From contig MU623349.1 of assembly GCA_025201765.1 (NCBI GenBank), forward strand, positions 186,001 to 250,000: 64,000 bases of DNA, read 5' to 3'. Below the pieces are notes generated by a model. It searched no databases. It saw nothing but the letters and a program-made list of their open reading frames with translations, and was not told where the DNA came from. The translations under genes were made by a program, and so were the position numbers. This document shows, piece by piece, positions 21,726 through 32,600 of the stretch; within the stretch, counting starts at the first letter, position 1, and each line of letters begins with the position of its first letter. Source of the stretch: Daldinia sp. FL1419 (taxonomy: Eukaryota > Ascomycota > Sordariomycetes > Xylariales > Hypoxylaceae).

Positions 21726-22110
21726 CTAGTTAGACAAAACCGGACTTGCGACATCTAAGCCCTCGCTTCCGTCCACGATATTCTTGGCATCCTCATCAGC
21801 CTTATTGCTTTTCGGCTGCTACCCTATGTGCTATTGGTTTAGCCGTTGACAAATAGATAAGCCATACACTTGGCACGAATCGGTCAACTGTGACAAGTTC
21901 TGGGCACTAGCAGAGAGGCAATGCCAAAACGAGCCATCCAAATGGCCTCGTAAACTTCTGATATAAGAATGAGATAAATACATAACGAGGCACCAGCTAG
22001 TAAAAGCGGTACACGCTTCTAGTGGGCTTTTACCAGACTTTACGCCCTGCTTCGCCCGCAACTAAGAGAAGGATTAAGGATATACTTATTTGAAATAGCA
22101 TAAAGTAATG
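21726..22110 (-). pseudogene. Remnant or unresolved exons of a membrane protein
   Basis: Three coding-like blocks run on the minus strand and can be separated only by putative introns. The first (about 22110-22044) is a hydrophobic helix, FMLFQISISLILLLVAGEAG. The second (about 22002-21925) reads LVPRYVFISFLYQKF then PFGWLVLALPLC. The last (about 21818-21726) reads KADEDAKNIVDGSEGLDV and ends PVLSN with TAG at 21728-21726. A stop lies directly after block two and just upstream of block one, and no start codon could be placed, so the gene is either broken or its exon borders escaped me. Two transmembrane helices and a charged tail resemble small fungal integral membrane proteins; the family is not recognised. 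Confidence 0.3.
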
Positions 22111-24645
22111 ATCCGTTTCATTGGTTTATTATCCCAGTTCAGCTCAACTCGCGTACATGAAAAAACAAAACAAAATAAAGCTGTCAAATGTTTGAGGCAT
22201 GTTCGGCTACGGTATCTATGATTCGTGGAGCGATAATAGCAGCCGCATCCGATCGGCGCATTAAAGATGGCCGAAATTTACTAAGGGACATTATCGCGTG
22301 CTCGCCAACAGCCACAAAATACATGCTACCGATTTGTATGTAATTGGAATAAACATTTGGCATCCACTGTTTAAGCCACTGTTTAAGTTAAGCAACGGCG
22401 TAAAGCCCGCGCCGAGTGTGAAACTTTGGATGAAGTCAGAAGTAACATGTACACGTAATTCGTGCTTCTTCTTGACGCAGTGCATTGATCATTCCGAATA
22501 TCTGTATGCCGATAAATCACCTGTTAACCTAGGCAATTTCCTTATCGTTGTTTAGTGCGATGCCATTCGACGGCTGGATCATCTAGCCTAGGTACTGTAC
22601 CTATCGATGTTCCCTTCGAGACCCTCTAAGGGAGTATATCCTAGGTTAGGTATATCTTACTGTATCATTATGGTATCATTCGAAAATGCATAACTTGGGC
22701 TCTGCCACGCTTACGTAGTACTGGGACTTTTTGGATAGATCTGTACTTCCTTAATTAGATTCCGATATCCACTAAGAAAAGCGGCAAGGTCGCGGGATTC
22801 CGAAGGGTCGATGCAGGGCAATCAGGCACTGCAGCTTCAGGAATTTCAAATCTTATAATCAATTAATCTCACTTGCGATTTGATATAAGGTCCAGATTAC
22901 GTACATTTAGATCTATAGAAACGTTTATTTGCGTGAGACAAACATACTGCCACATGATAATTCGATGTAAGCAACAATCACAAGAATACACTTTATTAGA
23001 CTATCTTTCTTCGCTTTTGTAAATTCCCTTTTCGCCTTAGGGTGAACCATCAGTGCGACGGCGGCACAAGAGATTGGGTAGTAGAACAGATAGTTACTCT
23101 GCGCCATAATAGTTCAGAAACACTGCTAACCGTAGTTTATTAGACGAGAGGGTGTATTGTACATCAGGCTGTATCTTAAGCGCGCCCATCCAAGTATCTC
23201 CCTGAAAATCTAGAATACCTGCGCAACCAACAACAATATGCTTTGGAATGTGAGGTTCGTATGTTCGTGCTTATTTAAGGGGATTGAAAACCGCCACTAT
23301 CTCTAGGAATCATCCGATTTGAAGACGCTTCTAAGACAGACTTGTTTTAATATTGAAGCTCTGAAGCCACGGTAAAAGTCTAGCCCTTTCTATTAGTCAA
23401 ACAACGTTAGTAAACGAGACGATGAGAACCGTTTTGATGTTGCTCGGTTTAATACTCAAATTTGATAGATTGTCCCAGTAAACTGTACCAATAACAACCT
23501 CATTAACCCTGGACCACTGCAAGTCACATTGCCGATCTTTTGACCTGTGCTCCCACCCTGATTACTGTGAATGGTTCATGATGTAATAAGACAACATGCA
23601 TGCGAGCGTTTATATGTAACTAGGGAATTGTGTACTTTGGATGAAAAGAATTGTTTGCTGTTTGATGTCGTGGTCAGATCCCGTAGCGCTGACTACCTAC
23701 CTAAACTGACAAATTATGTACCTATATAGGTATATAATGCTCGAATGTTTGACAAATATTTGATGAGCTACGGTTTTGGACACGACGCTCAAAATCCAAG
23801 GTCTAAAATCAGGAGCCGAAACGGGTCTACCAGAACTGCGTTTCTATTTCCCTGTCTGGTTTAGATGCAGGTGCACCTACTTCCTAGAGTACTGGAACTA
23901 ACGTTTGATTGGGTAATTGCGGGTTCCACCATCACCTATCACTGAAGCCAGAGCGTTCAAAACCGCCCCAGCAGCCCCAGCCCGTCCAGCCCCGACAAGG
24001 ACTGTATGCAGTAGCATATGCAGCGTCTGCCACTTCCCACTTCCGTCTCAAAGTTGGCTGCTTGCGCAGCTGCGAGTTTATTAGTACATATCGTTAGTAC
24101 ATATCACAGGACCCGATAGACTAAATTGTCAGACTTTCTAAACCCCAAATCCTTCCTTCTTATGCGCCTTTTCATCCAAAGGTTCCCTTGTCCTTTTAAT
24201 GGTCTATGGTCGCACCTCTTTTTCTCCACCCTTTTTTTCCCCTTAGCTGAAAGGCCTAAACTAATAACGTGTAACTTTGACCACTATTCTTCCATTATTC
24301 CACTGTTCTAATCCTTTGCCAACTTCCAACTTCGCTCGTACCTTGGCACTCCCGCCCGCGGATATTGCGACGATCGGCATCATTTGCCATTTCGCTATTT
24401 TCCTTTTTTTCCGCTTCACATAATCGCAAAAAAAAATAAAGAAAGAATAGAGAAGGCGTAGATCGTGATTCCGTTCAATTCCCCTCCACAAACCAGCGAT
24501 TCGACGGTAAATGGCATCTTTGCTAAGGATACGGCCGTGTTAATACGATTCTTCGTCGAGGCCTTTCGCCAATGACCCCCTCGCTTGACGATTAATCGGC
24601 CGTCCGGACATTTGTTTTCAATTGTACTTCTCTTTTATTTGCGAA
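22111..24645. other. Gene desert
   Basis: 2.5 kb without a supportable gene. Short frames (e.g. 22298-22555, 24126-24311) have no family features. TACCTA/GGTACC-type motifs occur near 22590-22650 and 23695-23735. The last 300 bases are pyrimidine-rich and probably the promoter/leader of the RING gene. Confidence 0.35.
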
Positions 24646-26198
24646 ATGGCCGATTTCAACCAGGTCTTGGCGGGTGGCGCCCATTTTGTCGCAAGAGCGA
24701 TCGAATATCAAGTTCGACAGGCCGTTTCAACATCAACGGACCCGGTGTCCACGCCCTTTAGTTCTGCGAGTGGTACCCCTACGCCGTCAGCTGCCTCGCC
24801 ACCAGCAACTCCAGAACCCTCTACGGGCGGCACTGGTAATGGCGACCAGAATGGTGGCCAGTCGACTAATTCCCCTCTCCTGTTCTTCGTAGCTTTGGGA
24901 TTTGGTGTCGTTTTTACCAACCTTTGGTGAGTTATATCTAAGCGACGTAGTTGCTGGCTACGGTCTCGAAATCTAACATTTAGGATAGGATTATCGTTGG
25001 TGTCAAGTATTGTTTCCGCTATAATGCACGTAATCGACAGTTACGAGGGTTGGATGAAAATGGAGAGCCTATTAACCTTGAGAATATGCCCGCGAGACCA
25101 CATCGTCGACGTCGAGAAAAGAAGTTGATGACGATGGATGAAGTCAACGATAAATTTCCCATGATGAAATACAAGGCTTGGGTATCAGCACGCGCAAGCG
25201 AAGGTTTACCAACTGCTGGTGGAGTCTCTGCGCCGCCCAGTCGTGCCAACAGCGTAAGGAGCGTCGAGGGCATCGTGCCGGAAATGGCATCTAAAGAACA
25301 AGATTCAAATGAAGATCGCAATGATACCAGCGGCACCCCGAGGTCTCCAGATCGAGAAAGGTCGCATGCCAGCCATGATAGCCAGGACACTACACCCGAT
25401 GGTATCGTGCCCGGTGATAACACACTTACCCATGCGCAAACCGCAGAAAGCATAATAATGAAAGACCATGATCACCGCGCGAGTATGGACGAGGATGATG
25501 ACGACGAACATATCGACGCTGCTCTACCTCCTGAACTGGTAGGTACCCAGGGTGATACGTGCGCGATCTGTATCGACACACTCGAAGATAATGACGATAT
25601 TCGTGGCTTGACTTGTGGCCATGCTTTCCACGCTGTTTGTATCGATCCTTGGTTAACCAACCGGAGAGCGTCATGTCCTCTCTGCAAGGCGGACTACTAT
25701 ACACCCAAGCCACGCCCGCCCCCTGGAGATGTTGACCCAGCAAATCCTGCATCTCATAATGCCGACTCGTCCCGAAACAATGGTCGAATGAACATGCCGA
25801 GGCCTCCGCAGCGCACGTTCACGTCATGGAGCAACTTCCGGGGGGCTCCGCGTGGTATGATTGCGGGTCGCTTCGGAGGCGTCGGGGCGGATTCGACGAA
25901 TTACAACCGGCAACCACGGATATGGGAGAGAAATCGCTCAGAGCATCCACAGCATCGTCACCGCAATCACGGCCCTCGGCCCGAGTCTCAGCCTGCTGCA
26001 GCGGAGAACGCCGGGGTTTTTTCGAGAGTTCGCGGTCATTTACCAGCGTTCCGATTAAATGGGCTGATGCGGAGGGACCGTAACGGGCAAGCTGCCGATG
26101 CGAGCGGGGTAACAGCTTCAGGTTCCAACGGCGGGACAGAGACTACGCCGTCACAATTAGAAGCGGGTGTACGACCGTCTACGACCGCGGTCAACTAA
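24646..26198 (+). CDS. RING-H2 finger membrane protein, probable E3 ubiquitin ligase
   Basis: Exons 24646-24926 and 24989-26198 give 496 aa. The splice (donor GTGAGT; acceptor GATAG) fuses LLFFVALGFGVVFTNLW to IIVGVKYCFRYNAR, forming one transmembrane helix at about residues 77-102; an alternative acceptor 5 bases earlier would shift the frame. The N terminus is Ser/Thr/Pro-rich and presumably lumenal. A basic segment (RPHRRRREKK) follows the helix, then a disordered acidic region. The RING-H2 starts near residue 284: CAICIDTLEDNDDI, CGHAFHAVCIDPWL, CPLC, a complete C3H2C3 set. The C-terminal 170 residues are Arg/Gly/Asn-rich. Such single-pass RING-H2 proteins recruit E2 enzymes at endomembranes; the substrate is unknown. 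Confidence 0.85.
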
Positions 26199-27198
26199 GG
26201 AATTCTACTGTCCATAGACATCGGCTTAATGGAAGGAATATATAAATATTGCATTATTTTGTGGTCTGTTCAACCATCTGTATACGACATCGCGAAATGA
26301 CTCCTCATACCTCTGTATCTGCTTTTTTCATAAGTTTCCTTCTACAACAGCTACAACACCTAGTCGCCAAGAGCAGCAGCATATCGCGCCGCCTACCAGC
26401 CGAGCCGAGAATCGCCCAGGCCATACGGCGGAGGGGCAGGGCACGAAACTACCTATCGAGGAGTTTACGTTGCGGAAGGAAAATTCAGTGACGTTCATCA
26501 TTACTTTTAGGTTTTGTTCAAGGCTGAGCCCGGCCGGCACCCCGAACCTTCGAGAGCGGAGGACCGAGAAACATGATCAGGCGTCGCAATGCATTTTATT
26601 CGCGGGAGTAGGCGGTGTTGCAAGGTAATTTCCCAGCATAAGCGGCAAGGTGTCCCCCCTTCGCCTGGAAGAGTTTTAGTGAGAGTAGATACGTGTTGTA
26701 TCATTGCATGGAAGAGTTCTATTTATCACTTTTTTCTAGTGTTCCCCGGAGCCCAAGGAGTAAAGGAGCGGAGGGTGTATTGTTGAGACAGGAAGACTTT
26801 CCTGTGTGAGCCTTGTATGTACCTATCTATCTACCTATATCAGCTAGCCAGCACGCACTCGGGCTAGGAAGAAAGCCACGCCGAAACGCAGAATGCGATG
26901 AATGAATTATATACATATTCATTTGCTTGTTTATAGATCATTAGACATTATCTTGTTTGCATATACCTTTTATGACATTCTCTACCTAGGCTTGCATGTT
27001 GCATGGATGTAGCTATAGTGAATCTTTCAAGCTCGTCGCCGATAGTCTTGATTCATAGGTATATATGGGTATCTTATAACTCAGCTTTATATCTAGGTAG
27101 GTAGCCTTATTCCCCTTTGTCTAATGCATTAATTCGCTTTCTACTTATGTTCCATGAACCTAAATTGGATCCCCGATTTCACAGGCAGATATCATGGC
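26199..27198. other. Convergent intergenic region
   Basis: 1.0 kb of 3' flanks. The segment 26330-26490 still has protein-like triplets but no intact frame. TACCTA-type motifs at 26818-26836 and 27090-27101. Nothing else seen. Confidence 0.35.
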
Positions 27199-28362
27199 TT
27201 ATAAATACTTGCCCTTCTCAAACCTCCCACCAAAATCCGCAGCACGGTTTAATAGCTCCCGACGCTGCGCGGTGCCGATGCGCCCACCAAGCTTCATGTC
27301 CTTCTCGCGGTCGAAGGCGCGCTTACTCGGATCGTCTTCCTCCTCGTCAGCGCGCAGCGAGCGCCCCTGCCGCGAGGCCTGGTGCTCCTCGTATAAACTG
27401 CGTCCGCGCGTGGCTTCGGTATAACTGCGCACACGCTCCTGGCGCTCGAGAGCTTCCTTTGACAATGGAGCGTCTTTACCACCCCCACCGTTACCGCCGC
27501 TCGTCGTTTTAGGCTGGGCACCGTCGTCGCCGCGTCCCAAGACGGCGTTCTCGAGCCGCTTGCGCTTCTGCTCCGGGGTCTCGGTCCATATGCTGCTGAT
27601 CTCGTTCCCGGGGGCGGCGCTGGAGGCGGACCGCGGACCGCTGGCGAAACGCCGGTTTTTGAGCTTCGTCGGGTCCGGGGCGCGGTAGCCGGAGGCGGTG
27701 GGGGGCGCGAGCATCCAGTCGTCGCGCTGGGGGGCTGCGGAGGCGGCGGCTTCTAGGGCGGCGGATCGGGCGGCTGCGGCGGCGGTTTGCCGCTGGATGT
27801 GCGAGGTTGATGTTGGGAGCGCGGGACCGTAGTCCGAGTCCGAGTCGGAATCTGAGTTCTCGGGGTCGGGACCTGGGTTAGGGTTGGAGTTGGGGGATGT
27901 AAGTGGTCGTTCGGAGAGAGGTGCGGGTGGAGGGGCGGGACCGAGGACACGTTTTGGTGCTGGAGGGAGTGCTGGCGCTGGGCCTGTGTCGTCATCGTCT
28001 GACGGGTTGTTTTCGTCGTCTAATTGGACTTCATCTTGGTTTTTGGGTGGAAGGGTAGGTCCTATAGAAGGTCGTGCGTTGGGAGGTGGCGGTGGAGCGG
28101 ATGGGCCGATGTCATCGTCATCGCTATCGTCTAACTCGATCTCGTCTGTGTTTGATGGAGGCAATGTAGGGCCTATAGATGCCTTTGCTGCTGGCTGAGG
28201 GGCAGTTGGACCATAGCCGTCGTCATCGTCGCTGTCGAGATCTACTTCATCCTTGTTGACGTGTGCCTGGTTCGTTGCTTGTCGCTTTGCGACAGGGGGC
28301 GATGGCTCGGAGGACGGTCGCTTACAGACTCGCGGTGATAAACCAGGCCCTATAGATGACAT
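27199..28362 (-). CDS. GPALPP-motif protein, DUF3752 domain
   Basis: An intronless 387 aa protein. The N-terminal half has repeated short motifs of the GPxLPP type (IGPGLSP, IGPTLPP twice, IGPSAPP, YGPALP), each near acidic Asp/Ser runs such as DLDSDDDDGYGP. This is the layout of GPALPP motifs-containing protein 1. The C-terminal half is the DUF3752 domain: RDDWMLAPPTASGYR, SSIWTETPEQKRKRLENAVLG, then a charged helical region and the ending GGRFEKGKYL. The family is widespread in eukaryotes, nuclear, and linked to spliceosome-associated proteomes; its biochemical role is unknown. A Mutator-type MITE sits 145 bp upstream of the start. Confidence 0.85.
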   Translation of the reverse strand: MSSIGPGLSPRVCKRPSSEPSPPVAKRQATNQAHVNKDEVDLDSDDDDGYGPTAPQPAAKASIGPTLPPSNTDEIELDDSDDDDIGPSAPPPPPNARPSIGPTLPPKNQDEVQLDDENNPSDDDDTGPAPALPPAPKRVLGPAPPPAPLSERPLTSPNSNPNPGPDPENSDSDSDSDYGPALPTSTSHIQRQTAAAAARSAALEAAASAAPQRDDWMLAPPTASGYRAPDPTKLKNRRFASGPRSASSAAPGNEISSIWTETPEQKRKRLENAVLGRGDDGAQPKTTSGGNGGGGKDAPLSKEALERQERVRSYTEATRGRSLYEEHQASRQGRSLRADEEEDDPSKRAFDREKDMKLGGRIGTAQRRELLNRAADFGGRFEKGKYL

Positions 28363-28515
28363 GCTAAAGTAGTAACAGTAGTCAAGGGGTTGAACTTTTG
28401 GGGAATATCGCGAAAAGCGGTGGTAACGATGATAAAAATATGGATGGATGGAATAAGAATGTATCTTTTACAAGGTTTAACTAAAGTTGGACGTAATTGT
28501 TGGTTGATGGTCGAA

Positions 28516-28596
28516 CAGTGATTTTAAATCCACAGCCAAATCCTCATAAATCCACAACCAATCCACCTTCCACGTGAGTTGGTGGCCCGACCACAA
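28516..28596 (+). repeat. Left terminal inverted repeat of the MITE (perfect 81 bp core)
   Basis: Identical to the reverse complement of 28954-29034. Beyond it the arms continue with mostly transition differences up to about 28680. Confidence 0.9.
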
Positions 28597-28953
28597 TACA
28601 CCTAATTTGTAAGGGGTTTAGTCCATCCCCTAACTAAAAACGGAAAAAACAGAAAACTGCCCGGTCGCATTTTTTCAAGCATTAAAGGCAACAAAATCAG
28701 CTTGTCAACACCAACGCCACCACCTGCACCACCACCACAATCGTACACGATACCCTCAACGCCAGCGCTCATGGCGGCAAGAATGCGCATAATTGGAATT
28801 TGTATTACTATAATAATTAAATAGATGCATGGCTAAAAAGAGTGGCTGAGAGGAGTGGCTGAAAGGAGTGGCTAAGAGGCTATTTGAAAATGCGACCGGG
28901 CAAAATTCTGATTTAGTTTGGGGTTGGACTAAATTCCTTACAAATTAAGTGTG

Positions 28954-29034
28954 TTGTGGTCGGGCCACCAACTCACGTGGAAGGTGGATTGGTTGTGGAT
29001 TTATGAGGATTTGGCTGTGGATTTAAAATCACTG
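28954..29034 (-). repeat. Right terminal inverted repeat of the MITE
   Basis: Reverse complement of 28516-28596 over 81 bp. The imperfect continuation reaches inward to about 28880. Confidence 0.9.
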
Positions 29035-29043
29035 ATGGTCGAA

Positions 29044-29635
29044 TGAGCTGAGCTATTGTTTAATCGGATTACGCCTGATATCCCCGTCTCGTTGGCTCGT
29101 GCAGTGCTTATCGTTTAGCGGTTTCTAGTATTTTTTAGTGGGTATCTGTTTATTTTTAGCTTTTGATTGGACCAAGATTAATGATGTTTCTCGCTGAGTT
29201 CAGCGGTCCCCTTGTACCATGCCTGCTAAATAGTAAGGCTGAGCTATGTAGGTACCTCGACTGTAGGTACCTCGACTGTAGGTAACGAATAGATGAATTC
29301 CATCAAGAGGAGCTGCAATAGCGTCTAAAACACCTGTACATTTGTACTACTTCGCTTCTTTCCTCTACTCCTCCAGATAGCTTAAAGGGAACCTATCTTT
29401 TCTATGATTCTTCACCCCGCGATCTCGTTTTGACGAGAACCATCGAAATCTCCGCGTCCGATAGACCCGTAAAACCAATATCGTCGATATCTAAATTTCG
29501 AGCTTACTACGCACCAGTAAAGGTGGTCTCAATAACGACGATATCGCCAAGCGAGTTCATATATAAGCTACAGCGCATCACGATACATAGAGTAGCGACT
29601 ATATTTGAAGTCATGCGCCCGATGTGGACGTCTCG
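29044..29635. promoter_or_regulatory. VPS8 upstream region with a 15-bp tandem repeat
   Basis: 592 bases before the VPS8 start. A 15 bp unit GTAGGTACCTCGACT occurs twice at 29248-29262 and 29263-29277, plus a partial third copy to 29284. An upstream ATG at 29612 opens an 8-codon uORF that ends at a TGA overlapping the VPS8 ATG (29636). Confidence 0.45.
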
Positions 29636-32600
29636 ATGAGCCTGCATTCCCCGGAGAAAGACGATGGGGCTGCCAGCATGGATGACGATCATCTAGATCT
29701 TTCTCCTGACGGAGATGCGGTATCGAGCGACCAGGAGACAATTAAGCCGGAGCGCGAAGTGGAAGAGGACCAATTAGAAGAGGATATTGAAGGAGAACCA
29801 GGGAGTATTATATCCGACCAACCCACCGGGAATGGCATTGTCGCCAATCGATATCGCCAACTCCTACGGAACCGCGATGATGTCTCGGAAGCAGGATCTA
29901 GTGAGGGCCTGCCCCGAAGAGCCGGGAGCCCCATTGATTCGTTACTTTCCGTGCCCGATGACTCGCCTTCGCTCCAAGTAAGCTTCAACTTTGCTATGAT
30001 TTACTATGGAGGGAGAGGGGAGGTTGACTAACAGCTCTAGGGTTCTATGATATCGTCTCCCGGGGGTAGTAGAGTTCCGTCTCTCGCTTCCCGGCCTGGA
30101 CTTAGCAGTCCTACGCCCTCATTTAGGCCCTTCGACCGACGATTCCAATCTCGTATAGCCTCTCCTTCAGCGCTATCGCCACGGCCCTCGTCGCCTGCTT
30201 TCCTCGTGGGGCATAGCAGACAGGCGTCTATGAGTAGTCAGTTCTTATTAGAATCGGGCGAAACGGAAACCCCTACGCCCCCATGGGAAGTTGTGCGATG
30301 GACAAAACTAAAGAAATTAAACGGACAGACGTTCTCCGAAGCTGGGAAAAGAAACTTTGGTTCACCTACGTGTATAGCTATTTCTGCGTCCATCGTATTG
30401 GGCACCTCGAAAGGCATAATCCTAATGTTTGATTATAATCAAAATCTAAAGATGATTATTGGCCCAGGCACAAAAGGTCCGTACCACTGTTGATCTCTTC
30501 CGCGGCTTCTTATTAACTAGTCACAGCTGTGGAATCCGGGCCTATCACCGCCATCGCTATCTCCGCAGATCACACAACGATAGGCGGTGGTCATGCGAGC
30601 GGTAATATCTTTACCTGGGATACTAGCCGAGCGTCTCGGCCCTTCCTCCATATCCCACCCCTTGATTCGGCTCAGTTGCAAAACCGGACGACAGACGGCC
30701 ATATGCCCAATGTGGCCGTAACCCATCTAGGGTTCCTAGGCACAAGGCACACCGCTCTAGTCTCCGCTGATGATCGCGGCATGGCATTTTCTCATCTTGC
30801 CACTCGGGGCACCGGTGCTCTCGGACGGACAGTCAAGACGGTGAGGATATTAGGCCGTTATCCTGATGCACCGCCTCCTACATCAGGCAAACCCTTGAAG
30901 CCCAGCACCGTCTTAGCCTTTTCCCCATTACCGCTCGGGAATGTGGAGCGAGCAACAGATACTATGGGCCTTACGGCAATGCTTACCCCTTATTTGCTTG
31001 TTATAGTCTCTACGACGCCGGTTGCGCAGACCCAACATAAGTCCGCCAGACCGAAAGATGTTGCGCCACATAGTGCCATGACCGGTTGTTTGGCGTGGTT
31101 CCCTGCTGTCAAGTTAAAGGTGCCCGATCCCATTACTGGCAGTACGATGTCCAAAGTCAAACTTGTTTACTGTTGGTCGAACGTCCTCACCGTCCTGGAC
31201 GTGGATGAGATACCCACGGAAGATAGGGATAAGCCTCCTGCACTCAAATTCAAAGCACGTAGTAGATGGACGTGCGAAGAGGCTATCGTGGCAGTTCAAT
31301 GGCTCAGCCGTTCGGTTTTAACCGTCCTCACAATTACGCAGAGACTCATCGTTCTCGAAGATCGCTCAATGAGGATGACGGAAGCTTTCGATCTCATCCA
31401 CAAGTACATCTATCATGCCGATCTTTTTTCCTCTCAGCTCCATAACTTGGTTGAGCAGCTTGATGAAGATGATACGTCGATGCATGGGGTTGTCGCGGAT
31501 GCTTTTTATATGAGTTTCAAAGCATACAAAGGCCGTATCTTCCTGCTGGGATTCAATGACATATCCATCGGTGCACTATCGAACTGGGCCGATCGATTAA
31601 TAGCGTTGATGGAAAATGGTGACTATATTGGTGCGATACAGTTGGCGACGACCTACTACACGGGTGATGCAAATAAGCTCACAGTCGGCCTTCCTGAGGA
31701 TGCTGCTCTAAGGCATCGGATGGTACGTGATAAGGTAATGGAGATCATGAGCGCATCCCTGAAATATGCATTTGGTCAGCGGCAAAAGAATAAGGCCTCG
31801 GTAGATGATCAGCACCTGCGACAGCTTGCAGAAACCTGCTTTGTCGCGTGCCAGAGCGTGGGAGATCTTGACTTTCTCTTCGATGAAATGTACGAATGGT
31901 ATGAAGACGCCGGCGTCGAAGGCATCTTCTTGGAGGTATTGGAACCGTATATTCTCGAAAAAACAATATCGATTGTGCCACCAACCGCCGTCAAGGCTAT
32001 GGTCACTCACTACGTCAGTAAGGGCTGGGAAAGCCGCCTGGAAGAGATTATTTGTCATATGGAAACCGCCACTCTCGATATCGACCAGATAACCTCGCTT
32101 TGCAAGCAGCACGGCCTTTATGATGCCCTTATATACGTCTGGAACCAAGCGTTATCCGATTATATTACACCTCTTATCGATCTACTGACTCTATTGATAC
32201 CTCTAGTGCGGAATACCGAGTATACGAATTCCGGAGATTTAATGGAAGATGAAATATTTGGAGTCAATGCGCTCAAGATGTTCCCGTATCTTTCTTACAC
32301 GTTAACTGGGAGGGTATATCCTACAGGTGATAGGATGGAAGATCGAGTAGCCTCCCAAGCCAAGGCGGAACTTTACTGGTTTCTCTTTTCCGGGAAGAGC
32401 ATAAGTTGGCCCAAGGACAGCAACAAAGTATTTCTCACTCGACCAAAGGAAGCGGAGGAACCGTCCTTCCCGTATCTCAGGATGATACTGCAATACGATG
32501 CGCCGAGCTTTTTAAGTGCACTTAACGAAGCATTTGAGGATTCCTTCTTAAACGAGTCCCAAGAGAAACAACTCAACGGCGGTACTGGAAGGGACCTACC

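Larger units (their letters stand above)
28507..29043. mobile_element. Non-autonomous Mutator-like (MULE) MITE with 9 bp target duplication
   Basis: The element is 28516-29034 (519 bp), flanked by a direct 9 bp duplication ATGGTCGAA (28507-28515 and 29035-29043). Its ends are inverted repeats beginning CAGTGATTTTAAATCC, identical for the first 81 bp, then imperfect to about 165 bp. A 9 bp duplication plus long terminal repeats is the signature of Mutator-superfamily transposons. There is no transposase; the centre has a short tandem block with GGAGTGGCT units (28840-28880). It lies between the GPALPP gene and VPS8, both transcribed away from it. The perfect repeats suggest a fairly recent insertion. 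Confidence 0.85.

Noticed and set aside
28602..28790. 62-codon frame inside the MITE
   Set aside because: Gly-rich random frame within inverted-repeat DNA; no transposase similarity.
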